Below are positions 1 to 9,378 of a stretch of 64,000 nucleotides of DNA, in pieces. The notes beneath the pieces were generated by a model that saw only the letters and a program-made list of their open reading frames with translations, was not told the DNA's origin and did no database searches. Origin of the DNA: Alteromonas confluentis (GTDB taxonomy: Bacteria > Pseudomonadota > Gammaproteobacteria > Enterobacterales > Alteromonadaceae); NCBI RefSeq assembly GCF_001757105.1, contig NZ_MDHN01000037.1:124001-188000 (forward strand). The letters run 5' to 3'. A program made the translations under genes and the position numbers. Position 1 is the stretch's first letter; every line of letters begins with the position of its first letter.

Positions 1-23
1 TCCCCGTTTCGGTTAGCTGTTGA

Positions 24-3000
24 TTAAAACTGGTAAGTCACACCAACCGCATATTCACGACCCGACCATTGCATGTCTGACAAGCGGTGTTCACCGGCGT
101 TATACGACTTCACTTCGCCAGTTAAGTTACGGCCATCAGCGTAAACCCGCAGGTTCTCTGTGACATTGAATACAATCTTGGCATCCAGATAACCAGAATC
201 ATCTACAAATACCGGGTTACCTGAACGGTCTGCTGGAGACGCCAGATATTCATCACGGTAGTTGTACGCCAGACGAATACTCCATACGTCAGTCTCATAG
301 AACGCGGTGAGGTTGTAGCTGTTTTCAGACTGAGACGGGAACGGCAGTTCTTCACCATTTAGCTGGTTAAACAGGCCTACATCATCCGCAGACATACGGG
401 TATAGTTCACCGCGCCCCCGAAGCCGTCAAACGGGGCGGGTAACCAGGTGAAGGTTGTTGAAGCCTGTAGTTCGATACCCTGGGTTTTTACCCCTGAACC
501 ATTCACTTTCTGGCGAACATCCCACAGGCGACCATCACCGAAGAAATCTACATCGTAGCGGGTTTCCGCATTGATGATCCAACTGGTGATATCTTTGACG
601 AAGTAGGCAGCTGACAACACCGAGTTTTCATCCGGGTACCAGTTCAACGCAACGTCGAATTGGGTAGCACGGTATGGATTAAGTGCTGGGTTACCGGCAG
701 AACACACGTTATTGATTTGATCTTCAACAGAGCGGCGTGTTTGGTAAACCGTACAGGTGGCATTCACGTTAAGATCGGTCGTTTTAGGGCGTGACATCAC
801 TTTTGCTGCGCCCATGTAAAGTACCAGCTCATTAGGAATAATACCCAGGTTGAGGTTTATACTCGGTAATGTGTCGCTATAATCACCATCTACGGTGCGG
901 CGACCTTCAAACCAATCCGGGCTATCCGGGTCTTCAACACCGGCCAGATCTTCGCCCGTATCAGGGTTTGTCATCACGTTACCGTTTTCATCTAACTGGT
1001 CAACGATGATGATTTCACGTACGTCGCCGTTGGCTGCGGTGTCGGTTTCAACATAACGAACACCCACGTTACCCCAAAGGCGCATATCGCCAAAGTAAGT
1101 CTCGAAATTACCTTGCAGATAAATTGCCCGGGTTTCTACAGACACATCGTAGTTACCAGAGCGCACGTCGAGATCTTCACGGGTTGTGTTGTCATCTGCG
1201 ATGGCCTGAATGGCATCGATAAACGGGAATGTGTCTACTGCCTGGTAACTTCCCACCGTATCTACCGGTAAGTCGTAGCCATCAAACAGTTCATCAGACT
1301 GGAAGGTATTTCCGGAAATCAAAGCTACCTGATCATCAACAGTCCACTCAACGCCATTGTATTCTTGTCCAACATCCCGAATGATGTTGTATTGCCAGTT
1401 GGCATTAACCATATCCTGTTTGGTGTACTGCACACCGGTTAGGATTTTAGTTACAAAGTCAGAATCTGGAATGTAGGTGAAATCCAGTTTCGCCATGGTT
1501 TCTTCCGATTCATCATGGCTTGGTGCATATTTATATCGCGAGCGTGAACGGTAGCTTGATGGATCATTCACATCGAAGCTATCTGACATGTCTGTGGGGT
1601 CGTCACTGTTGTAGAAGTAACCGTCGTTGAAATTCCACTCCGGCATCCCCTCATCATTTAGCTGCACCGCAATACCGGCAATGCCTTCGGCGGTAATGTG
1701 CGTGTCCCGTGAGTCAATATCTTGGGTGGAGTCAGACTTCGATGCCAGACCTTCAAGTGTCCACGTATCGCCATCGTACCGGAATCCTGTTTCAAGAATA
1801 GAAGTGGTCTGTTCCCAACCGAATTTCAGTGTACGGTTTGTCACTCCAGCGAGGGCAGTTTCGAAGTAGGTAACGTTGTGTTGGTCATCAACCACTACTG
1901 AGTCTGGATTCACTCTGGCTGCTGAACCGGATTCAAGATGCAGGTTAAGGTCGGTAGCCAGCTTATCCCGGTCGTTATAGGTGTAACCGATGTGAGAAGA
2001 TAAACGGTCGTTCCACTGATACTGAATCATTGCATTCGCACTGATACGGTCTTCTTCACGTCCCCAGATACCATAGCGTGGAATACGTGGTGAAAACTCA
2101 TACCATTGCTGTTCGCATAGCGTGGGGTCGTCTACGTCAACACAAGCTGCTTGATCGGTTACCCCGGCATATTCGTTCTCGAATGTCTTTTCCGGGCTGT
2201 TATCGTAATCATCAAACAGCATCCATTCAGTGTTTCGAATGGCGTGAATCATGGTGTTTTTGGTTTCCGACGTAAGGTTTACCAATAAACCTAGGTCGTC
2301 ATTAAATTTATATACCCCAACCAAATTGAATCGGTCATTCGGTTCGCCGGTAAGGTCGTTATACTGACCTTCCGCATTTAACGACAGGTAGTTCTCTTCA
2401 AATTCGTTAGGCTTACGGGTGTTTACCTGCACGGTACCACCAATACCACCTTCAGTAAGACGGGCTTCTGAGCCCTTAATAACGTCCAAAGAGCGAATCA
2501 ACTCGGAAGCCATGGCTCGGAAGTCTACGGCACGTTCGCCGCCAAAACCTTGAGCGGATACGTTGTTTACCTCAACCCGTAGCAGGCTGGGTTCAACACC
2601 CCGGATACTGATTGATGCACCTTCACCGAAGTCACGGTCAAGCTGAACGCCGGGAATACGCTGCAGGGCTTCACCCACGTTTTTATCTGGGAACTGGCCT
2701 ACATCTTCGGCGACCAGTGAGTCCATGATAGTACCGCCCATCTTTTTACGGTCGATGGCTCCTCGCTGGCTGGCGCGGATACCTTTCACCTCGATGACTT
2801 CGGTTTCGAATTCTTCTTCGTTTTCTTCTGTTGTCGTGGTATTTGCCGTGTCCGCGACTTTAACGCTGTCCTCGCGTTGCTGTTGCGTGTTGTCCTGAGC
2901 AAATGCCGGTGCAGTCATGGCCAGTGTGGCGCAGGAACCTGCAATCAACAATTGAGAAATAAGAGTGGCTAGTGGTTTGCGGGCAGTGGCGAGTGTAGGG

Positions 3001-3041
3001 TACTGACCGGCTTTACTTCTGTTGTCCTTGAAGTTTGTCAT
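24..3041 (-). CDS. TonB-dependent receptor (outer-membrane glycan/oligosaccharide transporter)
   Basis: A 1005-residue outer-membrane receptor of the large TonB-dependent type common in Alteromonadales. It would import an oligosaccharide across the outer membrane using TonB energy. An N-terminal signal peptide ends near the AFAQ at residues 46-49. An acidic linker and a plug domain follow (about residues 85-215, with VGEALQRIPGVQLDRDFGEG and IRGVEPSLLRVEVNN). The beta-barrel ends in the aromatic-terminated YQF expected of such proteins. A GAGG-type ribosome site lies about 5-8 nt before the ATG. It heads or closes a minus-strand glycan locus with esterases and GH43 enzymes, which suggests a plant-type or algal polysaccharide fragment as ligand. 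The exact substrate cannot be read from sequence. Confidence 0.93.
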   Translation of the reverse strand: MTNFKDNRSKAGQYPTLATARKPLATLISQLLIAGSCATLAMTAPAFAQDNTQQQREDSVKVADTANTTTTEENEEEFETEVIEVKGIRASQRGAIDRKKMGGTIMDSLVAEDVGQFPDKNVGEALQRIPGVQLDRDFGEGASISIRGVEPSLLRVEVNNVSAQGFGGERAVDFRAMASELIRSLDVIKGSEARLTEGGIGGTVQVNTRKPNEFEENYLSLNAEGQYNDLTGEPNDRFNLVGVYKFNDDLGLLVNLTSETKNTMIHAIRNTEWMLFDDYDNSPEKTFENEYAGVTDQAACVDVDDPTLCEQQWYEFSPRIPRYGIWGREEDRISANAMIQYQWNDRLSSHIGYTYNDRDKLATDLNLHLESGSAARVNPDSVVVDDQHNVTYFETALAGVTNRTLKFGWEQTTSILETGFRYDGDTWTLEGLASKSDSTQDIDSRDTHITAEGIAGIAVQLNDEGMPEWNFNDGYFYNSDDPTDMSDSFDVNDPSSYRSRSRYKYAPSHDESEETMAKLDFTYIPDSDFVTKILTGVQYTKQDMVNANWQYNIIRDVGQEYNGVEWTVDDQVALISGNTFQSDELFDGYDLPVDTVGSYQAVDTFPFIDAIQAIADDNTTREDLDVRSGNYDVSVETRAIYLQGNFETYFGDMRLWGNVGVRYVETDTAANGDVREIIIVDQLDENGNVMTNPDTGEDLAGVEDPDSPDWFEGRRTVDGDYSDTLPSINLNLGIIPNELVLYMGAAKVMSRPKTTDLNVNATCTVYQTRRSVEDQINNVCSAGNPALNPYRATQFDVALNWYPDENSVLSAAYFVKDITSWIINAETRYDVDFFGDGRLWDVRQKVNGSGVKTQGIELQASTTFTWLPAPFDGFGGAVNYTRMSADDVGLFNQLNGEELPFPSQSENSYNLTAFYETDVWSIRLAYNYRDEYLASPADRSGNPVFVDDSGYLDAKIVFNVTENLRVYADGRNLTGEVKSYNAGEHRLSDMQWSGREYAVGVTYQF

Positions 3042-3612
3042 TTTAACCTCGATTAGCTGTTATGGCCTGGTTTTGATGTAAGCTTCCGTACATGTTTTTA
3101 ATATTTTATTTACATCGATCTGGATGGTAATCGTGGGCCAAAATTGCGTCAACATGCCCCAATCATTTCCAATCAAGGGTTTTCATCCCCGCTCACGCGT
3201 CAAGATCTTCCGCAACAATTAACCATTAAGTTTCAATAGTGGAATAGAGTGGTTGGTGTCTTAGTTAAAGCTCTGATTTTTAACGTCTTTGCGGTTGTGG
3301 GAAAGAGCGAATTTTTACCACTTATCGGGCTCATAGGTTACTCGCCGCAGAATTTCCACGTGAAAATCACCTAAAAACAGCGACAAATAAATTCGTAAAA
3401 TGTAAAAAAAATTTTAAATATGGAACAAATTAAATGAGGGAAATGCGCAGATGCACTGTGATAACGGCGTTACTTAGGTTTTCCAGAAGCGATTATTTGA
3501 ATGAAGTTGCGTGTTTATCCTTCGGTAGGTAGGGTACAGAAATTTGGATAAACACGCGTGAGAAAAGGTAAATAAGCGCCTCAGTCGTTCAAAACCGGCA
3601 CGTAGTTTTTGT
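3042..3612. other. 570-bp non-coding region upstream of the TonB receptor
   Basis: No convincing gene is present on either strand. It should hold the receptor promoter. Near the receptor start there is a short dyad, ATGTA-N8-TACAT (3076-3093), and the stretch 3380-3430 is very AT-rich. A long-arm inverted repeat at 3509-3557 is listed separately. I found no canonical terminator with a T-run after the isomerase gene that ends at 3613. Confidence 0.6.
3509..3557. repeat. 12-bp perfect inverted repeat with 25-nt spacer
   Basis: The arm gcgtgtttatcc (3509-3520) is repeated exactly in reverse complement at 3546-3557. On the minus strand it lies 56-104 nt past the stop of the isomerase gene and about 470 nt before the receptor start. 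No T-run follows on either strand, so it is not a standard intrinsic terminator. It could be an mRNA 3'-end hairpin or a regulator-binding dyad. Confidence 0.6.
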
Positions 3613-4461
3613 TCAGATAGTAAGTTGTGACTGCATGAAATTGAGTACAGATGACACGTTGTTGCAATTGGTGTTTTCCAAAATAACGGGTACGTCGGGC
3701 GTGTTGTTCTGAATCCAGCGGAGTAAATAGTGATGATTCATGCTGCCTGTACCTGAGGGCAAATCCCCTTCTTTATTGTGGTTATTAAGCACAAAGTCTT
3801 TACTGTGAAATGCGACAATCGCATCACCAAAAAGGTCGAAAGACTTGTCGAGTTCATCCTCTTGCTTTGCCATCATGATTTGTGGGTACAGATTTACCGG
3901 ATCGTAAATCACCTTCATGTAGGGCGAATTCACCTGCTTCAGCATTTCAGCCATACGCTCTGGCGAATTGATAATGTGGTGATAAGCGACACCCTCTATG
4001 CCTACGTTAACCTGATACTTCTCTGCTGTCGCGGCCAGCCTGGATACCGATTCAACCAGATCGTCAAATGCGCTGCCGGTGAGGTTATCCGGATGAAAGG
4101 TGCAGTCTGCGTTGCGACTGCCTGTTTCAGTGCCCACTATGTTGCAGCCGAAGGAAGCCGCCAGTTCCAGATGTTTTTCAAACCAGCTTAGCGAGGCTTC
4201 CCGGCTTGCCGGATCTGGGTGCACTGGGTTGATATAGCAACCGAGCACGCCTATTTGTAAACCTTTAGCGGCAAACGCATCGCGGGTTCTGTGGGCATAG
4301 GCTTTTGTTAATCGTGTCGGTCCTTCTTCAAGATAAGGAAACGATTTTAACGGCGCCAACTGCACGCAGGAAATGGGATATTGGCTAAGATCATCGGCAA
4401 CCTGCTCTGGTGTGCCAGGGGCGAAATCGTGGGCGCGTACGCCGATGTTAAGATTTTTCAT
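3613..4461 (-). CDS. Sugar phosphate isomerase/epimerase-like TIM-barrel protein
   Basis: A 282-residue cytoplasmic protein of the xylose isomerase-like TIM-barrel (AP endonuclease 2) superfamily. Residues typical of the metal site appear at successive strand ends: GTETGS, GIEGVA, IYDPVN, AFHSKDF and ILENTN. Such proteins isomerise, epimerise or dehydrate sugars or sugar acids. The gene starts 2 nt after the stop of the upstream SGNH esterase, so the two are almost surely co-transcribed. This points to processing of a monosaccharide released from the glycan handled by this locus. The superfamily assignment is firm but the actual reaction is unknown. Confidence 0.85.
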   Translation of the reverse strand: MKNLNIGVRAHDFAPGTPEQVADDLSQYPISCVQLAPLKSFPYLEEGPTRLTKAYAHRTRDAFAAKGLQIGVLGCYINPVHPDPASREASLSWFEKHLELAASFGCNIVGTETGSRNADCTFHPDNLTGSAFDDLVESVSRLAATAEKYQVNVGIEGVAYHHIINSPERMAEMLKQVNSPYMKVIYDPVNLYPQIMMAKQEDELDKSFDLFGDAIVAFHSKDFVLNNHNKEGDLPSGTGSMNHHYLLRWIQNNTPDVPVILENTNCNNVSSVLNFMQSQLTI

Positions 4462-4463
4462 GG

Positions 4464-6023
4464 TCAGAGCCCCAGCATCGGTTTCAGTCTTTCAGCGACG
4501 ATTTCAGCGGTCAGTCGGGCACCGCTCTCGCTGGTATGTGTGTGAGCATCACCGAAGTAACTGTCGATTTCTTCATGAGGTTTCCCGTCGTAAGCACTGG
4601 CAACAAGCTCATGTAAATCAATAAAGCCAGACTGACTGCTGCGGGCCACACGCTCTGCCCACTGCGGGTAGCTATTTGTAGCCCGGGCAATGCGGAAGCC
4701 GTTTTCTTCCCATTTCTTACGGGGCACGGGTGAGCAGATCACGGTGATAACACCGCGAGCTTTTGCTTCACCCACCATCTTGCGAAGGTACCAGCCGTAG
4801 GAATGTACGGTTTCCTGTTCGCCCGTAAGCATGTTGTCGATGGTTTCTTCAGCCATGCCCGTACCGCGAATGGTGCCTCTGGCTCTGGAGTCGTCATTCA
4901 GCGCACCGGCGTCGTTGTGCCCGAACTGCATCAGCAATATATCGCCGGGCTTCATCATATTCAGTGCCCGCTGCCAGTGTCCGCCAGTAATGAAAGTCCG
5001 GCTGCTGAGCCCGCCTACTGCACGGTTAACGAAATTCACGTTTGCATTCGGCAGAAACTCATGAATAAAGTCGCCCCAGCCCCACTGGCCGTTGCTCCCG
5101 TCTCCGCGACCATTACGTACCGTTGAATCACCAATAGTGAATATACTGCGCAGTGACGGGTTCTGTACCACCGGCAGGTTCACAAAGGTCCAGCCATAGG
5201 CGTCTACCGCCTTACCTTCGGAGGAAAAATAATCGTCTGGCAAAGCAGGGCGCAGGCCTTTCATCGCAGCCACCACCTTCCGGGCGTGAAGCTTCGCGCC
5301 TTCGGTATGGAAGTGGGTGTGATCTTTAGGATAGAGGGCTGCAGTTTTTTCACCGCCCAGCGATTCCAGTTCATCTGCTGCCGCGTTGGTCACATCAATA
5401 AACGGTGTATTCAGCTCCATTGCCAGCGAATGCATAAAGCCGCCGTATTCACCGGAGCCCCGTTCGATACGCTCGCCTTTCCAGATGTTACGCACGGTGA
5501 GCGACAGCAACACAGGCACACCGCCTTTTTTACGTACGTCGCTAACCATTTGGCGAATATAGTGGCCGAAGGAATAAACCCGTTCATCTTTATCGGTCAG
5601 CACATTGTGAATGTCACGGTACTCTTCTTCGGTGGTGCGCAATGTACCGCGGGCGCGGGAGTCGTCGTTAACCGGGCTGGCATCGTTATGGCCAAACTGG
5701 ATAAGCACCATATCGCCGGGTTTGATATCGTCTACCAGTTTCTGCCACAGCCCTTCGGCGATAAACGTGCGGGTACTGCGGCCGCCACGGGCACGGTTGT
5801 CGATATGGACTTTGCTTTCATTAAAGAAGTCGCTGAACATAGCGCCCCAGCCCTGATGATCGGCATTCGTATAAGTGGCAGCGGTAGAGTCTCCGGCAAT
5901 AAAGATAGTGGCGGGTGAAAGTGTTTCGGCTTCTTTACTGTGCGCTGATGCGCTAAACATTAACATTGCTGACAACGAGAATAGAAAGTACGTAAGAAAA
6001 CGAAAATGCTGTGATGAATTCAT
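4464..6023 (-). CDS. Secreted tandem-domain SGNH (CE12-like) acetylesterase
   Basis: A 519-residue protein with a signal peptide (residues 1-28) and two complete SGNH hydrolase domains resembling rhamnogalacturonan/pectin acetylesterases. Domain 1 (about 38-258) has GDST with Ser46, NRARGGRSTRTF, GHND at 111-114 and a DHTH block at 234-237. Domain 2 (about 291-517) has GDST with Ser300, NRAVGGLSSRTF and GHND at 368-371. Its last block reads D-A-H-T-H (492-496), so the Asp is one residue further from the His than in domain 1. The expected role is removal of acetyl groups from a polysaccharide in the periplasm. It sits 2 nt after the upstream GH43-SGNH gene and 2 nt before the isomerase gene, in one operon. 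The duplicated architecture probably arose by internal duplication. Confidence 0.88.
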   Translation of the reverse strand: MNSSQHFRFLTYFLFSLSAMLMFSASAHSKEAETLSPATIFIAGDSTAATYTNADHQGWGAMFSDFFNESKVHIDNRARGGRSTRTFIAEGLWQKLVDDIKPGDMVLIQFGHNDASPVNDDSRARGTLRTTEEEYRDIHNVLTDKDERVYSFGHYIRQMVSDVRKKGGVPVLLSLTVRNIWKGERIERGSGEYGGFMHSLAMELNTPFIDVTNAAADELESLGGEKTAALYPKDHTHFHTEGAKLHARKVVAAMKGLRPALPDDYFSSEGKAVDAYGWTFVNLPVVQNPSLRSIFTIGDSTVRNGRGDGSNGQWGWGDFIHEFLPNANVNFVNRAVGGLSSRTFITGGHWQRALNMMKPGDILLMQFGHNDAGALNDDSRARGTIRGTGMAEETIDNMLTGEQETVHSYGWYLRKMVGEAKARGVITVICSPVPRKKWEENGFRIARATNSYPQWAERVARSSQSGFIDLHELVASAYDGKPHEEIDSYFGDAHTHTSESGARLTAEIVAERLKPMLGL

Positions 6024-6025
6024 GG

Positions 6026-8020
6026 TTACTGACCTGTTCCTTGTTTAGCCGTTGCACGTAAATAGTGTGTCAGTGGCAACTGCTGGCGTTTGATTTCCTC
6101 AATAACAAAACCTGCGAAGGTGAGTGCGCCCGGTTGGTTTGTGTGGGTTTTGTCTTTCTCTACAAAAAAGGTTTGCGCGTTCTTCTGGCCGAGCTTGATG
6201 GCCCAGTCATTGGTCACCGACATTAAATCGATGTATGGCACATCATTCTGCCTGGCGATTTTGGGAAGTTCGTTGCGTAGTACGAGGTCGCCGTAAGTAT
6301 GCTGTTCGGTTAGTTCAATGCCGTGGTTTCTGATCATGGGGGAAATCAGCACCGGGTGCGCGCCTTTGCCAATAATGGTCTCCAGCAACCCATTCATGCG
6401 ACTTACATAGACGTCTCTGGGGTTTTTTTTGTCATTGTGACCCAGCTGAATAAGCACCCAGTCATTCGGTTGGATCTGCCCCGCCATTTGCTGCCAAAGC
6501 ACGCCATCTGGAACTGAAAACGCCTCGGTACCTTCGCCGCTGTCGGCGTAGTTCACTACGGTGATGGTAGGGCCGAACCAGGCTGGTAGTATTTGTCCCC
6601 AACCACTGTAGCGTTGTTCTGCAGGCTTCAGCCATTGGCGCGTCTGGTCGGCAACCGTGGAGTCGCCAATAATGAACAATGAACGGGTATGTGCTTTCTT
6701 CGTTACATCAATGCCGCTGATTTCGCTGAGAGATTGGGTCAGAATAACATTAAGACCATCCACATTGGGTTCGTCGATGTCCTGTATCGGTTGGCCCTCT
6801 GCATCACGCACGTTCACTGCAAGATGAAGCACTGGCGCACTCTGCTCTGTAACTTCCGGCGCATACATCAGTCGACGGCTCTCGGCGTAAACCGATGAGA
6901 ACTTACTGCTGGTGGTAATTGCAACACCATAGTTACCGGAACTCGTTGATAGCTGGCAGGAGAGAGGTTCACCGGTACAAACTTCCTGAAGTTGCGCCGG
7001 GGTGAAGTGGGTGGTGTTGTCGCCGTATGCGTCAATCAATTGCTGAAGCTCTGCCTCGGCCACTCCAAGCACACTACCATGGCGGGTGCCTGCGGGTAGA
7101 TTCAGGCTGGACGTCTTATCTTCCCAGGTTTTGAAATCCTTGGTGAACATGGCACCAAATTGATGATTCATGTAGGCATCGAAGTACACCATGTAGCCTT
7201 GTACACCGTTAAGCGTGAGCGGCAAGATGGTGGGGCCTTCCACCCATAATCCATCAGGCGAGAACGCTTTTGAATTCAGACTCCAGGGGCCGGAGATTGA
7301 ATCGCTGAACGCGGCATGCAGTCGCTTCGCTGCTGGATATCGCGTTTCGTCTTTAACCAGCATGACATAGCCGTTATCTACCGGTGTGATTGTCGCATCA
7401 ATGACGTTGAAGTCGGGTTGGTAGTACAGTTCAGTGTCTGAGTATGCTTTGAAATCAGCGGTGCGGGTGGCGTAAATGCGGTGATCCCAGCCTTTATCCG
7501 CTTTCGCTTCGGTGTCTGGATAAGTGCCTGGAAGGGTAGTTGCCCAGAAAATCAGATAGTTTTGCGCATCGTTGTCCCAGATGATTTCTGGCGCCCAGGC
7601 ATTTCTTGCAGAAGGGTAATCCTGCATTACAGGTACAAACTGCTGGTCACTCCAATTTACTAAGTCCTGTGAGTGGGCTACGCCAATGCCGTCATCCTGC
7701 CAACCTGATGTCCACACCATGTGAAATCCGTCCACGCCGCGAATAAGCGTGGGATCGCGCATAAGCTTAGTGCCTACGGCGGGGGGCAGCACCGATTCAT
7801 CGTTATTCAGCGCAGTCCAGTTAAGGCCGTTTCGGCTGTAAGCCAGATGTAAGCCGTCTTCTCCGTTGCCGCGAAATGAGGCGAACAGATAAGCGGGATA
7901 ATCTACTTGTGCTTGAACGTCATGGTTTTCTTGCGTTTGCGAGCAACCAATAACAGTGGTGAGTACACTGAAAGCGGTCAGGGTCTTGAACACCTTGATT
8001 AACGAAAAGTCAGAACGCAT
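6026..8020 (-). CDS. GH43-like glycosidase / SGNH esterase fusion lipoprotein
   Basis: A two-enzyme lipoprotein of 664 residues from the ATG at 8020. A GTG 15 codons upstream (8065) is also in frame, but the 8020 start gives the better lipoprotein signal, with a VIGC lipobox and Cys26. Residues about 40-340 form a five-bladed GH43-like beta-propeller, with candidate catalytic residues Asp89 (RDPT), Asp209 (IDAT) and Glu261 (VEGP). Residues about 446-655 form an SGNH/CE12-like esterase with GDST (Ser454), GHND (527-530) and D-K-T-H (Asp623, His626). GH43 enzymes typically remove arabinose or xylose side chains, so the fusion would couple debranching with deacetylation. The fold calls are good but substrates are inferred. 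Confidence 0.87.
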   Translation of the reverse strand: MRSDFSLIKVFKTLTAFSVLTTVIGCSQTQENHDVQAQVDYPAYLFASFRGNGEDGLHLAYSRNGLNWTALNNDESVLPPAVGTKLMRDPTLIRGVDGFHMVWTSGWQDDGIGVAHSQDLVNWSDQQFVPVMQDYPSARNAWAPEIIWDNDAQNYLIFWATTLPGTYPDTEAKADKGWDHRIYATRTADFKAYSDTELYYQPDFNVIDATITPVDNGYVMLVKDETRYPAAKRLHAAFSDSISGPWSLNSKAFSPDGLWVEGPTILPLTLNGVQGYMVYFDAYMNHQFGAMFTKDFKTWEDKTSSLNLPAGTRHGSVLGVAEAELQQLIDAYGDNTTHFTPAQLQEVCTGEPLSCQLSTSSGNYGVAITTSSKFSSVYAESRRLMYAPEVTEQSAPVLHLAVNVRDAEGQPIQDIDEPNVDGLNVILTQSLSEISGIDVTKKAHTRSLFIIGDSTVADQTRQWLKPAEQRYSGWGQILPAWFGPTITVVNYADSGEGTEAFSVPDGVLWQQMAGQIQPNDWVLIQLGHNDKKNPRDVYVSRMNGLLETIIGKGAHPVLISPMIRNHGIELTEQHTYGDLVLRNELPKIARQNDVPYIDLMSVTNDWAIKLGQKNAQTFFVEKDKTHTNQPGALTFAGFVIEEIKRQQLPLTHYLRATAKQGTGQ

Positions 8021-8124
8021 AGATTTCACATCATGATTAATAATAAGTCGGTCAAATTCAATCACGGCTCTTCACATGTCGTAAACAACTATGAGAGATT
8101 AATTTCACATATGAACCGAGGGTT

Positions 8125-9183
8125 TTATTTTTCAGGTAGAGTTATGAAGGTGGGCGCATTTCTGTCGGTGGAAATTTTGCCGTTATTCATGATTAACTCC
8201 GTCACCTGGATACTGCTACGACGTGACGCAACGTTATCTTTGTTGGCGTTGTCACCAATGCGGCCGCCGTGGGTGAAATAGAACAGGTAGGCGCGACCAT
8301 TTTCCACAACAACGTCGGGATGGCCGCCATTGATGCCGTCATCCTTGCCGGTACCCGGTTCGCCTAGCAGATATCCGGGTTGTTGTTGCCACTGCATAAG
8401 ATCATCAGAACGGTATACGGCTAATCCCCGCCATGCGTCGACAATCAGCCACCAGTAACCTTGCCAGCGAAAGGCTACCGGGCCTTCGCCACGGCTGGCC
8501 AAGGCCGCTTTGCCTTTGTCTTGCCAATGAAACAAATCGCCACTATCAGCAAAATACACCGATTTACCGTCAGGTTCGTTGTTGTAGAACATGCGATAGC
8601 CGCCTTCTGGCAGAGCAATCACATCGGCATCAATCACTTTCTCATTCGCCAGTGATAACGTGGACTGATGGTGCCATTCGAGCATATCTGAACTGGTCAG
8701 GTGGGCGATGGTGCGGGGATGTTTCCAGTCGCTAAATATGCCGGGCACAATGGTGAGGTACATGTGCCATTGCGTACCATCGAAAAATACATCCGGTGCC
8801 CAGTAGGTTATTTCATCCGGTGATGTTGTGGGGTAGTGAATAACCGCATTCGTTTTGTATTTCCAGGTGACACCACCGTCAGACGATTCTGCGATGCCAA
8901 TAGGCGTACCGTGCACCCACTCTACGCCGTCTGGAGACTGCATATTGGCTCGTCGATTGGTGTAATACATAAACCAGGTTTTGGTGAGAGGGTTCCACAA
9001 TACCGTGGGGTCGGCCGCGCCGTCGTAAATGGGGTCACGATAAAGTGGTGTTGGTGCTGGCTGAGTATTTACCATTTGCTGCTGGGTGTTGCGGGCGTTA
9101 AAGCTACACGCGAAAAGCAGAGTAGCGGCAAGCAAAAGACTAAGCTTTGTAAGAAGGCGAGCAGGCATAGGTTCCTTGATCAT
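8125..9183 (-). CDS. GH43-like family glycosidase lipoprotein
   Basis: A 352-residue lipoprotein with signal sequence and lipobox LFAC (Cys26), followed by a beta-propeller with repeated blade motifs such as WYMYY-like and YWAPDVFF. Candidate catalytic acids are Asp58 (AADPT), Asp185 or Asp187 (IDAD) and Glu233 (GEGP). The family is GH43 or a neighbouring clan GH-F member, and the subfamily cannot be decided by eye. The ATG at 9183 has AGGA 9 nt upstream; a second ATG at 9168 has AAGGA 4 nt upstream and is equally possible. It is first in the minus-strand glycan gene row, about 100 nt before the fusion enzyme, and faces parC across a 195-bp divergent region. Confidence 0.85.
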   Translation of the reverse strand: MIKEPMPARLLTKLSLLLAATLLFACSFNARNTQQQMVNTQPAPTPLYRDPIYDGAADPTVLWNPLTKTWFMYYTNRRANMQSPDGVEWVHGTPIGIAESSDGGVTWKYKTNAVIHYPTTSPDEITYWAPDVFFDGTQWHMYLTIVPGIFSDWKHPRTIAHLTSSDMLEWHHQSTLSLANEKVIDADVIALPEGGYRMFYNNEPDGKSVYFADSGDLFHWQDKGKAALASRGEGPVAFRWQGYWWLIVDAWRGLAVYRSDDLMQWQQQPGYLLGEPGTGKDDGINGGHPDVVVENGRAYLFYFTHGGRIGDNANKDNVASRRSSIQVTELIMNNGKISTDRNAPTFITLPEK

Positions 9184-9378
9184 TTTGTTCTGTCCTATGC
9201 GCGAGTGTAGAGTGAACGTGAAACTGCCAGCAAGTCGTTCAAATCGCCATCGTCGGTTAGTTTCAATTGTGAAATTCCGCTTATGCAGGCATACCGCCTT
9301 CCGGCATATTGCGCTTCGGCATTGATTGGCTCACAATGGCTCAAAAGCAGTGAATCATCTACATAACGAAAAGAACGC
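9184..9378. promoter_or_regulatory. Divergent region between the GH43 gene and parC
   Basis: This 195-bp stretch must hold the promoters of the minus-strand glycan genes and of parC. A 14-bp dyad, TTTCA-ATTG-TGAAA (9261-9274), could be a repressor operator. No regulator gene is adjacent, so the assignment is only a suggestion. No gene is visible in it. Confidence 0.4.

Noticed and set aside
5286..5918. A 210-codon plus-strand frame opposite the SGNH esterase gene
   Set aside because: It lies wholly antisense to a well-supported gene, shows no domain or ribosome site, and reflects codon bias of the real gene.
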